Shown piece by piece: positions 46,801 through 57,351 of a stretch of 64,000 bases of DNA; the stretch's first letter is position 1; the number at the start of each line of letters is the position of its first letter. The notes below the pieces were generated by a model that was given only the letters and a program-made list of their open reading frames with translations, searched no databases and was not told where the DNA came from. Source of the DNA: Tilletiaria anomala UBC 951 (Eukaryota > Basidiomycota > Exobasidiomycetes > Georgefischeriales > Tilletiariaceae); assembly GCF_000711695.1 (NCBI RefSeq), contig NW_013546973.1, positions 55,145 to 119,144 of the forward strand, read 5' to 3'. A program made the translations under genes and the position numbers.

Positions 46801-49724
46801 GTGGATCCGAGCTGTGTTCGACAACGTGCGCATCCGAAGTCGAAAGTTGTTGGGATTTGCAAGAGACGTACGCGCTCGTCTTGACAATGCAGCGGAATAC
46901 GACTTGACATCTCTTGCGCCAGTTCGAACAGGATCCTCGGATGGGGAAGCTTCGAAGACGCATCCGCCAGGGACACCAATGATGATGGACCTGAGCGACT
47001 TCATGCAGAAGCTCAGCAATGCAGGCTTCTTCCTGGTCTACACCTGGAGCCTCGAAGAGTCCGGTACCTACCTGATCGCCGACCCTACATTGGCCGATAA
47101 GCCGGAGCTCATCCGCGAACTGCTTTGCAAGTGCCTGAGACGCATTCAGCGCAACGAGGGAGAGGATGCTCGGACAATGGAAGCCAGTGCTACGGTGCTG
47201 GAGGAGCCACTGGCGCCCGAGGGACATGCCGAGAGCCGTCAAAAGGCCGGGTCAGATGAACATGAGGACGTCGTAAGCCATGAAGGCTGTCATTACCTTT
47301 TACTCCTGTCCCCACGAGAGGACTATCTGTGGACAGGCGCGGTGATGCAACTCTTCTTACCAACGATCGACGTCCATCTGCAAGACTCTCGTCTCAGGCT
47401 GATCGCCGATGGACCAAGAGGTCGACTGCAGATGTGCAAGGACCACCTTTACTCCATCTTTGCAAGCAGTCCCGGCTCTTCTCGAGACGACAGAAGTAAT
47501 GAAGGAGACTCTCTTGGCGGAAAGGAGCATGCGCCGCCACCCCAAACAGAGCCGAATGCGCACCGGGCTGCTTTCCCGCTGGAGACCGTCACAGAGCACA
47601 TGGCCCACATCAGCTCTATCCAGAAGGAGCTGAAGCTGATCAACAAAGGCGTGTATATGCTTTCCGATGCTGTCTTACGAGCCGTCCCTCAGCTGCGCAG
47701 AAATTTGCGTAATCGACGTTTTGGGGACGGCGCAGATCAGAGCAAGTCAAGTGCCGAACGATCGGCAGCCTACAGCGACGCGTGGCATGGTGGAAAGGGT
47801 GGCGATTGCGACGAGCTCATTCAGAATTGCTACAGCATGGCTTCGGAGCAAGGCTTGCGTTCCTTGCCTTTCATTGAGTCGGCGCGACTTCGCAGGGAGA
47901 TGACACTGGCGATTGCGAAGCTTGCAATCGATTGGGTAGCATTTATTTGCGACGATTGCGTCCCGACGGACCGGAAGACATTCAAGTGGGCTGTTGCCGC
48001 TCTCGAGAACGCTTGGAACGTGACCAGGGCGGAGAACATCTTCCATCTCAACGAGTACGACTTTGGCCTGATGCGGAGCAAAGTGGCAAGCTGCATGGCA
48101 CTGCTCATTTCGCAATTCGACATCATGGGAGCGCGAAGCAGTGCAGCAAAAACACGAGAAGAGCAGGAAAGGCTTGAACATGAGCGCCTCGAGCGAGCTA
48201 AGGCTGAAGCGGAAGGCATTGACATTGATGCTCGTATCAAGGTGGGTAAGGCGCCGTATGCGCTCTCACAAGCCGTGGCCGCAAAGCTCCTCTTAACAGA
48301 AGGCATCGAAGACACGGAGATGCGCTGGATTAGCAAGATTCACGAATGGGAAGAGGCGCGTCAAGCGATTGAATCCGAGCAACGACTTATTGGCAGGGTG
48401 TTGGATGAGACGCGCATCGAGGACCGCGGCTTGCAAGTGCTTGCCCAGTCCTCCAGCCGCATTCAAATCAGATGGCAGCTTGGTCGCTTCATCGGCGCAG
48501 GCACTTTTGGTACCGTGTACTCGGCCCTCAATCTCGATTCAGGCGACTTGATGGCAGTCAAGGAAATCCGCTTCCAGGACATTGCGTCGCACCCAACCTT
48601 CTTCGAGCAAATCAAAGATGAGATGAATGTCATGGAGATGCTCAGCCACCCAAACATCGTCCAGTACTATGGTATCGAGGTGCACCGCGACAAGGTGTAT
48701 ATTTTCGAGGAGTTCTGTCAAGGAGGTAGTCTCGCACACTTACTCGAGCATGGTCGAATTGAAGATGAAGCAGTCATCCAGATTTACACGCTGCAGATGC
48801 TCGATGGCCTCGTCTATCTCCACTCCAAAGGGATTGTCCATCGTGACATCAAGCCTGATAGTGAGTGCAGAGTGAAATGCGCAATGAAGGAGCTGGATGC
48901 TGACAATCAACTTTTTTGTATATTCAGACATCCTGTTGGATCACATGGGCGTCATTAAGTTCGTCGATTTTGGTGCTGCCAAGATCCTCGCCAAAAATTC
49001 GAAGACGATCCAGCAGAGTCGCCGACGCGGCGCAGCCGCCCCAATTGCCATCCCAGGCACGGACGGAAAAGGCCTCGGTGGTGTACAAAGCTTGCAAGGC
49101 ACGCCGATGTACATGTCGCCTGAGATCATCAAAGGCGAAGCAAGAGGCCGGCGCGGCGCGATGGACGTCTGGAGCGTTGGCTGCGTCGTGCTTGAATTCG
49201 CTACTGGTCGACGTCCGTGGAGCCAGCTGGACAATGAATGGGCGATCATGTTTCACATCGGCATGGCACAGCAACATCCACCTCTCCCTGAGCCTGGCCA
49301 GCTTAGTGACCTTGGTATTGACTTTATCCGTCAATGTCTCTTCATCGATCCGTATGAACGACCTTCGGCTGCTGAGATGCGGGAGCATTCGTGGATCCAA
49401 AATTTGCTCGCTGAGCTTGCAAGCAGCAATGAGGAAGGCGCCGCCGTTGGTGCGACTGCAGAAGTAACCGTTACGGAAGCGCCGGCTTCAGGTACCATGC
49501 CCTCGACGCCCTTGAACCTCGGAGCCGAATCGGCCACTGGCGTCGCAGCCATGGTGCAGACGCCAGGGATGCGCACGCTCAACAACTATTTTCAGCGATC
49601 ACACACAAATACTAACCTACTGAGCGACGGCTCTTGGAGTCAATTTTCGACGCATACAACCTCGACTGGGACCACATCCATTTCCACCGGATCGACGGTA
49701 CCACCCAACTCTGCTGACGCATGA
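43859..49724 (+). CDS. SSK2: SSK2/SSK22-type MAP kinase kinase kinase (HOG pathway)
   Basis: Ser/Thr kinase expected to phosphorylate the PBS2-type MAPKK in osmotic/oxidative stress signalling. Exons 43859-46534, 46598-48860, 48928-49724 give 1,911 residues. The first 450 residues are Ser-rich and disordered. A long conserved SSK2/MEKK4 regulatory region follows (WYNIFSSLRLQISVLQKW, LFARIVTYFERE, YLLLLSPREDYLWTGAV). The kinase domain starts near 1515 with GAGTFGTV, catalytic Lys in MAVKEI (about K1547), HRDIKPDN (Asp about 1642, spanning the last intron), DFGAAK (Asp about 1660), GTPMYMSPEI and a normal lobe end. The GAAK after DFG and NILLDHMGVIKFVDFG wording is typical of this subfamily. 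Intron 1 is 63 nt and stop-free. The C-terminal 80 residues are Thr/Ser-rich. Confidence 0.93.
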
Positions 49725-49918
49725 AGAGGCTTCCCCACTACGCTCCCTTTCTCGTTCGCACCACACAAACGCTGCACTTGTGTAGTCTGCGCTCTCTATA
49801 CATGATGGAAGCTGCGCTATCATTCTTTTGAGGATCCTGCAACTGCTACTCGATCGTGCGTGCAAATTATGATGCTAGGCTATTGTACATGTGGAGTGAG
49901 GATGTCTATATCTTACTA

Positions 49919-52708
49919 TCACAAATCCGTGTTTTCATCTACAAGGCGGGCCTCCTGATCTTGTAGCATGGCGCGCTCGCGCGCAGTCATTCTCCTCTGC
50001 TGGCGGTCCTCCCCGTTTGGAGTTGTGCTTGAGTCGGCAAGCTCTGCCAACTTGTCGGACACTGCCTCATGATCTCCTGCGAAGGCCGTCCTCGCTGCTT
50101 CATCTTGCGCATCACCGCTGCTCAGCTTGCGCTTCCCGGACGAGCGGTGCACACCACCACAGTTGCCAATAAGCTTCTTGCTCTTCAGATGGTCCTGCGT
50201 CTGCCGTTGCCGATGCTGTCGCCGCATCTTTCTTCGAGCAGGAAACTCGGCCCATGCCTCGCGCCTGCAGGTAGGGCACTGGATCCACTTGCCGATCGTC
50301 TTGAGTTGTCCCGTGGTCCTATCGCGTGCTTGCTCTCCTCTTGCTCCGAGACCTATCTCCAGTTCGTCCTCGTCCTCATCCTCGTCCTCATCCTCGTTCT
50401 TCTCCCGACCTCCTTGAACGTCCGCTCTAGCATCGCTGCCGGCTGGGTCGAGGATGCCGTCTCGACTACCCTTGCCTTGCCTGCGCGTGTCGCCCGACCT
50501 GGCCGAGCCGGTGCCATCTGTCATGTCTGTATCGGCCACGGGGTCCTGCGCAGCGTCGTCCGCCGCGAGCTCGCTTTCGCTAGCGTCGTCGTCGTCGGAT
50601 GACACAAACTCGTCCGCGGGCGACTTGAGGTCGTCCTCGATGCGCAGGGCCATGCAGAGGCAGTCGACGTGCAGTTGATGCTTGCATGGGATGAGCGTGA
50701 CGAGTTGTGTGCTGAAGAAGTCCGTGTCGTCTTCATCTCGTGCGCTTTGGCCTGTTGTCGGAATCACCTTGTCTTTCTCGTCCTGCGCCGCTTGTCCTGG
50801 CTGGCTGTTACCACTGGCCGTGCTGATGGCAACGTCCTCGCCGCTCAGCAGGTCGGAGGCCGGGTACCTCGGCAGACAGGCGGGCGCGTTGCAGCGCCAG
50901 CCATGCACGCGTTCGCGGTAGCGCACCTCCTCGCGGAGGGTGCGAGCGCTGCTGCCAACGCGCTCCTTCTCGGCGCGCGTGAGCACTTCGTGAATATGTT
51001 GCTCGCTGAGCGATGCGCGGCAGAATGGGCATGTCCACTTCTGTGGGGGCAGATTGGCGAGCCAGGCGCGCAGGCAGCCGGCGTGCAGCGTGTGGTGCCC
51101 TGCGCAGGGGACTGCGACGACGTGTGCGTCCTGCGCGCGCTGGCGCTCGTCCGCGGAGCGCGCGAGCCACTCTGGCCGGTCGTCCTCGCCGTAACCCTCC
51201 AGGCAAATACCGCAGCCGAGTGCACCGCGGCCGTCGCCAAGGCCGCACGCGCCAATGTCGCCCATGCCGAGCCTTGCCATGCGCAGACGCAGCTCCGAGT
51301 CAGCGCGCTCGAGCGCGTCGACGAACGCATGCGCTTTCGCTGGATCCGGTTGCGGCTGTGGCGCTTCGTGCGGACGCCCCTGCGGCGCGGCGCCAAAGCC
51401 GAACAGGCCGCTCAAGGGTGAGCCGCCGGGTGCATCCAGCGCGAGCGAGATGCGGAAGGGTGGACCTGAGACGAATTGAAATGGGATCGGGCGGTAGGGG
51501 TCGTGTTCGCCTTCGACCCCTGCATTGGTCTCGCCCTGCCTGCCATCCCCATCTTCTGCATTGTGCTGCTCAGCATGCCCGATCCCGCCCGTCGCTCCAC
51601 CAGGAAAGGCACCTGGCTGCGGCTGCCCCTGCCTCTGTTGGTCGTGTGCTGTCTGGCTCGCTCGGGCTTCAGCTCCTTCAGCAGTTGCAATCTCGGCGAG
51701 CGGCCACGCGGTGCTGGTGAAAGTGTCATACAGGAACGCAAACGGCAGCGGGCTGGCACCGAGTGGGATGAAAATGGGCTGCACGGGGATGTGCAGTTGT
51801 GTGCTGATTTCGCCGCGTTGCTGCAGCATGCCAGGTGCCAACCGTCCAGCGCCAAATGGGGATTGGATCGGTGGTAAGGGTGCCGGTTGGAAACGCACGA
51901 CAGAAGGCCCCCCGCCTGGGCGCGCGATAGGGAGTGCGAAGAAGAGAGGGGCTGCCTGCTGCTGTGATTGCGGCGAGTCGGGTACTGATGGCGCCGCTTG
52001 TGCTGACTCTTGTTGAGTCCGTGCCTGCGCACTTCCCTCGGATGCTCGTTGCTGCCGACCTTGCCCGTCTCCTTGACCTTCCTGCTGCTGTTGCGCTAAT
52101 GCGGCGGTAGCAGCAGTCCGCAAGCCCTGCACGACATTATCCATGAACGTCCGGAAATGGAACTGGCGATCGCCTTGCTGCACATCCGCCGTGCCGTTGA
52201 CGCCACCAGTAGCAGCAGCTACGCCACCGCGGTCGGATTCTGGTGGCTGCGCACGGTGTTGCGCCTCCGGATCTATCCCTCCACCTGTTGCTAGTCGTGT
52301 AGACGGTGGCGATGAGGGAGCAGGCACTGCAGCCGTGGCTGCCGCACCCTCTCCATGGGAAGGCATTGACGGCAGCACCTCGGGCGGGTCGGGAAATTGT
52401 TCTTCGGATGCCTGTACTCGTGGTCTCTCTGCCGATTGCGCCGTTATGTCCGCAACCGACTGGGATAGTGCTGCTGCATTGTGCACGCCCTGGTCCGCTG
52501 AGGCCAGTGCATTCTGTAGCGAATGGAACGTAATGTCAGAAGAGAGCTGCCCCTCACACCCCAGAGAAAAAAAATCAAAACTTACTGCTTGCAGTCGTTC
52601 CTGAGACAGGTCGGTGGGTCGTTGTTGGGGCAATTGGCGGCCAGCATCGCTGCTGCCGTGCCGGTGATGGTTGTGATGATCTGGCTCCTGCGAGCGGTCC
52701 GGATCCAT
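49919..52708 (-). CDS. RING-finger protein with a second, split zinc-binding module
   Basis: Likely E3 ubiquitin ligase. Exons 52708-52586 and 52513-49919 give 905 residues; the 72-nt intron (GTAAGT..CTACAG) is itself stop-free and in frame. Residues 1-500 are Gln/Gly/Pro-rich and disordered. A canonical RING-H2-like domain follows: CGICLEGYGEDD, AVPCAGHHTLHAGCLRAWL, WTCPFCR. A second set of ligands comes after: CNAPAC, then LIPCKHQLHVDCL, then, beyond an acidic insert of about 120 residues (DEDEDEDEDELE), WIQCPTCRREAW. The arrangement suggests a RING interrupted by insertion. The C-terminus is basic (RKMRRQHRQRQ). No transmembrane segment. Exact function is unknown. Convergent with the MAPKKK gene (195 bp between stops). 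Confidence 0.85.
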   Translation of the reverse strand: MDPDRSQEPDHHNHHRHGSSDAGRQLPQQRPTDLSQERLQAVSFDFFSLGCEGQLSSDITFHSLQNALASADQGVHNAAALSQSVADITAQSAERPRVQASEEQFPDPPEVLPSMPSHGEGAAATAAVPAPSSPPSTRLATGGGIDPEAQHRAQPPESDRGGVAAATGGVNGTADVQQGDRQFHFRTFMDNVVQGLRTAATAALAQQQQEGQGDGQGRQQRASEGSAQARTQQESAQAAPSVPDSPQSQQQAAPLFFALPIARPGGGPSVVRFQPAPLPPIQSPFGAGRLAPGMLQQRGEISTQLHIPVQPIFIPLGASPLPFAFLYDTFTSTAWPLAEIATAEGAEARASQTAHDQQRQGQPQPGAFPGGATGGIGHAEQHNAEDGDGRQGETNAGVEGEHDPYRPIPFQFVSGPPFRISLALDAPGGSPLSGLFGFGAAPQGRPHEAPQPQPDPAKAHAFVDALERADSELRLRMARLGMGDIGACGLGDGRGALGCGICLEGYGEDDRPEWLARSADERQRAQDAHVVAVPCAGHHTLHAGCLRAWLANLPPQKWTCPFCRASLSEQHIHEVLTRAEKERVGSSARTLREEVRYRERVHGWRCNAPACLPRYPASDLLSGEDVAISTASGNSQPGQAAQDEKDKVIPTTGQSARDEDDTDFFSTQLVTLIPCKHQLHVDCLCMALRIEDDLKSPADEFVSSDDDDASESELAADDAAQDPVADTDMTDGTGSARSGDTRRQGKGSRDGILDPAGSDARADVQGGREKNEDEDEDEDEDELEIGLGARGEQARDRTTGQLKTIGKWIQCPTCRREAWAEFPARRKMRRQHRQRQTQDHLKSKKLIGNCGGVHRSSGKRKLSSGDAQDEAARTAFAGDHEAVSDKLAELADSSTTPNGEDRQQRRMTARERAMLQDQEARLVDENTDL

Positions 52709-53490
52709 TGCTGCGCCCAGCCCTCTTGGATGTGGTTGGGTTGAAAGTTGCCTAGGCCGCTCTCACAGAGTATCAACGATGCGATGTCGAATGGAGACGG
52801 GCAGCTACCACGCCACGGTGGCTTCTGCTGGCTCGAAGTGGAGATGTCACGCGACGGTGGGATCCAGCCCCCCGACAAATCGAGCAAAGTGCCTGTTGGA
52901 ATGAGCGTTTAGCGTTTAGATGTTGGCGGGCTGTCCGGCGGTGCTACACTATAATAATGCGCTGCATGTGCTGCTTTGAAATATCTCGACGTGAAGGTGG
53001 CGAGGGAGGCAAGGTGGAGGTGTACTTAAGTCCGGACACTGTTGCGTGCTTGTTGTCCAAAGGGGGGGGGCCAAATGGCGATCGAATGGACGGACTACGT
53101 ACGTCATCAAAGTAGACTGGCGCAATGAACTCGTATGAGTACTGTGGAAATGTAGTAAAGTTCCACGACCTCCGCTCACCTTCCACGGGTATTGCTTATG
53201 TAATGGCTATCCTGCCAGGTGAGGATAGAATGCAGATGCCATACAATCTCGGATATGGCGGGGGAGCGCACACACACCCCTCCCCACATACAAACGCACC
53301 AACCGGGAGGGCCACCATGATTCAGAACGTCGGACATCGCACGCTGCTACATACCGGCTACCATTCCGTCCATACCACGGGCCTGAAGAACTGGAGCAAC
53401 AGCAGCATGCTACACCATTGGCGGTCTGGCGCGCCGAAATATGAATATTAGGCTGAAGCAGCGGCACCACACCAGGGCGTACCACCTGCC
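52709..53490. other. Intergenic region before the acyl-CoA synthetase relic
   Basis: Promoter side of the RING gene. It includes a 10-G run near 53062-53071. Any 5' part of the synthetase relic that once lay here is no longer recognisable. Confidence 0.5.
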
Positions 53491-54447
53491 TTCGACGGCC
53501 AGCTGCCCACGTGCTTCAACGTACTCGACCGACATGTCTACCCACCGCGCACGCCCCTTGCACCGGCTCTGACGCTGATACCGCTTCCGGGCACGCCGCA
53601 CCTGGCACTGGACAAAGCGGCGGCGGTGGGGCACAAAGCGTTCCACCACGCGACCCCGCTGGCGTCCTAGTCGCAATGGTAGGGCGCAATTATGTATTTC
53701 CAGGCGTTCGAGTACGAATAGGGGCAATCTGGCGTTCTCCGCGCCCGCAGCGTTGGCAGGGGTGATTTGTGCATCATCTACATGCCCATGATTCCCGAGA
53801 CGGCGCTCGCGATGCGCTTCTGCGCACGCATCGGCGCCGTGCACTCGGTCATCTTTGACGCCTTCACCAGCAAGGAACTCGCCAAGCACAACCAGGACTC
53901 CCGCTGCAAGCTTATCATATCCGTCTCGTGCGTTATCCATCCAATGGGCTCGCTCAACCTCAAGCCGCTCATCGTCGGCGCGCCAGTTAAGAGGGCCAGT
54001 GCCCCTTCACTCTCGTCGTCGCGTCGAGCGATGTCGTGCCCAAGGACAACAGGAAGACCGCGTCGAGTGAGCAGGACCCTGAGATTAGAGAGGTCAGAGG
54101 GATATCAAAGAGCAGGTGCTTAAGGAGCTCGGTCCCATCGCGCAGCTCAGCGGACTCGTCATCACCACCAAGCTTGTGAGTCGCGCATTCGCGCGGCATC
54201 CATATTGAAATGTTCAACATGGCCCTGGGGCTTCCCCCTCTCCCTTTCCAACCTCTTATTTTCTACAGTCGAAAATGCGAAGCAGCAAGAAGCTCCGTCG
54301 GTTCGTACAAGCCATCGTAGAGAACGCCGCTGGCAACAAGTTCGACGGAGAGATACCGTGCCGCCGACAGTCGAAGACCGGAACGTCGTCTCCGTCGTTA
54401 AGAATGCCAGTTTTGCGCATTTCGCTGGCATTAAGGCCAGGATTTAG
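53491..54447 (+). pseudogene. Relic of ACSS3/PrpE-type acetyl/propionyl-CoA synthetase with core deleted
   Basis: Intact relatives are about 650-690-residue enzymes making propionyl- or acetyl-CoA from acid, ATP and CoA. Fragments in order: FDGQLPTCFNVLDRHVYPP (53491 on, family pattern for the region before the AMP-binding domain), a frameshifted part, IIYMPMIPETALAM and CARIGAVHSVIFDAFTSKEL (about 53770-53870), CKLIISVSCVIHP, LKPLIVGAP. The sequence then jumps to the C-terminal domain: QCPFTLVVASSDVVPKDNRK, DIKEQVLKELGPIAQLSGLV (after a frameshift), an apparently intact intron (54176-54269, GTGAGT..CTACAG), KKLRRFVQAIVENAAGNKFD, another frameshift, VPPTVEDRNVVSVV. Roughly 350 residues, including the SGTTGxPKG adenylation core, are missing, with at least three frameshifts. 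Non-functional. Confidence 0.82.
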
Positions 54448-54878
54448 ATGAAAGAAAGTTTACTTATATATATATATATATAACAGAGAACGGACTTCGG
54501 AGCAGCTGACAGTACCATGGATCCAGAAAGAAAGGAGGCAAAGACTACAGGCGAGACGCCATGAACTGTTTCGAGGAAGAGATAGTTTGTGTGCCGGCAT
54601 GTGGATGATTCTTAATAACCCTACTTTGGCTGTATGCTTAAAACGTCTCTGAAAATACGAGTACAGACACCACGCCGTGATTCGCATATTACAAGTTCGC
54701 CACTGATGCCAGGTACTGACGATGCTCACGACGAGAATCGAAGTCGCTATGTTCACCGATGCTTCACAGATCATGGCCGCCACCATCTCACAAGTGAAAG
54801 TCTCATTTCATGTCTCGCCATAACCTCGATTACAACACCGTTTCAGGGTCCTCTGGGCTGCAGACGTAAGCCTGGGTG
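54448..54878. other. Intergenic, with TA dinucleotide repeat
   Basis: A TATATATATATATATA-type repeat lies at about 54464-54482; otherwise no feature was recognised. It contains the promoter of the F-box/LRR gene. Confidence 0.55.
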
Positions 54879-57108
54879 ATGGAGCGAAGACGACAAGCCG
54901 ATGTGCCCGACAGCCGCTGCCAGGAAACGGGATCGCCGAACGGCGGACTGACGGTGACTGCTGCGTACGAAGAGGAACTGGCCGCAGAAGCCGTTACTCT
55001 CTCATTTGCGACGCTGCCGATTGAGCTTCTACCACAAATTCTGCAGCACCTCTCGTGGCGGATCAGAGACCTTGCTTCCTGTGCCAGGGTCAACAGTGTC
55101 TGGCAAGTCTATGCTCAGGTGCTGTTATACGAGAGAATCGTTCTGTGAGGTAATGCATTCGCCGATGGGAAATAGTCGTTGCTCGCTGATATCGTCGGGC
55201 CTTTGTGCGCCTTTAGGCGAAATTCAAACATTCTGATCAAAGTCTTTCGATCACTTGCCGCACATCCTAAGAATGCAGCCCATGCACGAATCGTTGGTGA
55301 GCCGATCGGAGTGCTTCCACAGAGCATCCGTTGCTTCGTGCAAACATGGCTGACTGTATACATTCCAGAAATCCGAGCTTTCCCCCTTGGCCTCCTTGCC
55401 GAAGCGTTGGAGCAGATCGAAATAGACATAGTCATTGCTCTCCGAAACGCCAAGAACCTCCGCGAGCTAGTGTGGACGCGCACAGGCTCATTGTGCGTTC
55501 TTGTACAACTATTGTATGCGACCAATCCTGATTTTGCTATGTTTTCCGCATACAGGAGCGACCGTGTAATAGTCGAGCTATTCCCACATCTTCACAGCCT
55601 CCAAAAGCTCCAGATCACCGGGGATACCCGCACCTTCGACCCTGCACTCCTCGTAAAATCACTCAAGCGTCCTCCACCACAAAGCTGCTGCCGAGCCATT
55701 GAAGACCCTCCGCGTTCGGGGCGCTTCCGCAAGGAAGCCTCACCGTACGATACTGTAGGGGATTCAGCGCAAAATCGACCCACGGAGGCGGAGCCAAATG
55801 CAGGCGAGCGCTGTATCGAGCGATTCTCGGTCAACTTGCCGGACAAAAAGATGGCTTCGAAGCTCCCTGATGTTGCTGAACAGTTAGGCGGAAAGCTTCG
55901 AGGATTGAACATTTTAAGCTATGTGGGTGCCTCCACACATGGCTGCATTCCCACCGTCGCTTTCCTGAACGGTCCGTTTACCATCATAAATTAGCATTCG
56001 TCCCACGTCACAGACGCCGTATTGCAGGCCGCTGCATTGCACCTTCCGAATCTCACCCACCTTTCCATCGTCGGCTGCAAGGCAGTGAGCATTCGAGGCG
56101 TGCTTCCGGTTTTGCAGGCGGCCCGCGGCCTCTTGGAAGAGCTCGCTCTCGAGAGCCTGTCACTAGTAAGATTACCTCTGCAAGCCTTGTGGGAGGGTTT
56201 AACAGAAACTGATTGAAATCCTTTCCTCGCTTATGAAAGCTACCAGACGATCTGCACTTAATTTCACCTAGCTTGGGACGCCTTCGAGTCTTGTCTTTGA
56301 CGTATCCAAAAGCGAGAATCCCAGCTGCGAGCTTCCTAGCCTCCTTGTCCGATCTTGTCTCGCAACTGGAACAACTTCAGTCCTTCACATTCTACGCTCC
56401 TGGTGGAAGCAAAGCCATAACAGGTGCCGATGAAGAGCCAGAGAGCGACGATGAAGCTGGGAATAACGGATCTGTTTCAGGCGCTCGCCCTGATGGTTAC
56501 CAGCATACGTCGACCACGCATCACCGTGCAGACGGGTGTTATTCTCATGGCATACCCATGTCCGGTCCCGCGCTCAGCACCGCTTTCCTGCAGCGTCTTA
56601 TGATCACCCGTGGCAAGCAATTGCGCATGCTGCGCTTGCATGGCATCGGCATGTCGCTGGACCAGCTCTCATTCATCTGTGATGCGTGCAGCAACGAGAA
56701 CGATGGCCAGCTCGTCGACCTCGTCGTGCATTTGTACGAGCACGATGCCAGGGCAATGCGCTTGTGTGCTGCTTTGCGAAGGCTTGGAAGGCTCAAGGAT
56801 CTGCACGTGCTCAGCTCGGCAAATAGCGACATGCTCTTGACGGAGGCGGACCTGCAAAACATGGCTGACGCTAGTCCGACTACCTTGCGGCAAATCGGGT
56901 TCAGGCATCACGTTTGGATGGTGAGGGATTGACAGATCACAAAGAACTTTCTTTCGAACCATTGCTGACATTATCGCACCTACACCCCCCACAGATTGAC
57001 CGAAGCAATTATGACCGCGTGCGTAAGAAAGGATGCCAGCTGCAGCGGTGGGACAATGGTTCGGGCGCATTCTTCCGGCCTGAAGCGTTGTTCGCCGTTC
57101 GTACGTAG
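54879..57108 (+). CDS. F-box / leucine-rich-repeat-like protein
   Basis: Probable SCF substrate receptor. Exons 54879-55144, 55217-55492, 55556-55922, 55995-56188, 56272-56920, 56995-57108 give 621 residues. The F-box at about 45-85 reads LPIELLPQILQHLSWRIRDL, then CARVNSVWQVYAQVLLYERI. LRR-like units follow: LFPHLHSLQKLQITG, HVTDAVLQAAALHLPNLTHL, GLLEELALESLSLVRLPLQ, LGRLRVLSLTYPKARIP. An acidic low-complexity stretch (EEPESDDEAGNN) interrupts the LRRs. Introns were set by frame; intron 2 (55493-55555, 63 nt) is stop-free, and intron 4 uses donor GTGGGA. The final exon ends FFRPEALFAVRT. Shape resembles the F-box-like gene at 14934-16433, but sequence similarity was not demonstrated. Specific target unknown. 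Confidence 0.78.
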
Positions 57109-57351
57109 CCTCTAGAGCCGCGTCATCCTGGCTCATACAGTCCCTCCCTCCACTGGCCCCCGGGGCACTCGTCTCCGTTGAATGTCTGTAGGACATAATA
57201 CTCGGCGAGTCGGATCATGCTTTCGGTAGCTACACGCGTTCGGTTAAAATCTAATGCAAGCATACAATGCACTCAGTTACTGTGATTCTATTGCTTTGCT
57301 ACAATCAGCCGTAACCCGTGACTCTAGATGGAAGGAAACACATTTTGTTTT

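Noticed and set aside
50380-50420. GTCCTC repeat tract as a possible minisatellite
   Set aside because: It is the coding repeat for the Asp/Glu insert of the RING protein, not an independent element.
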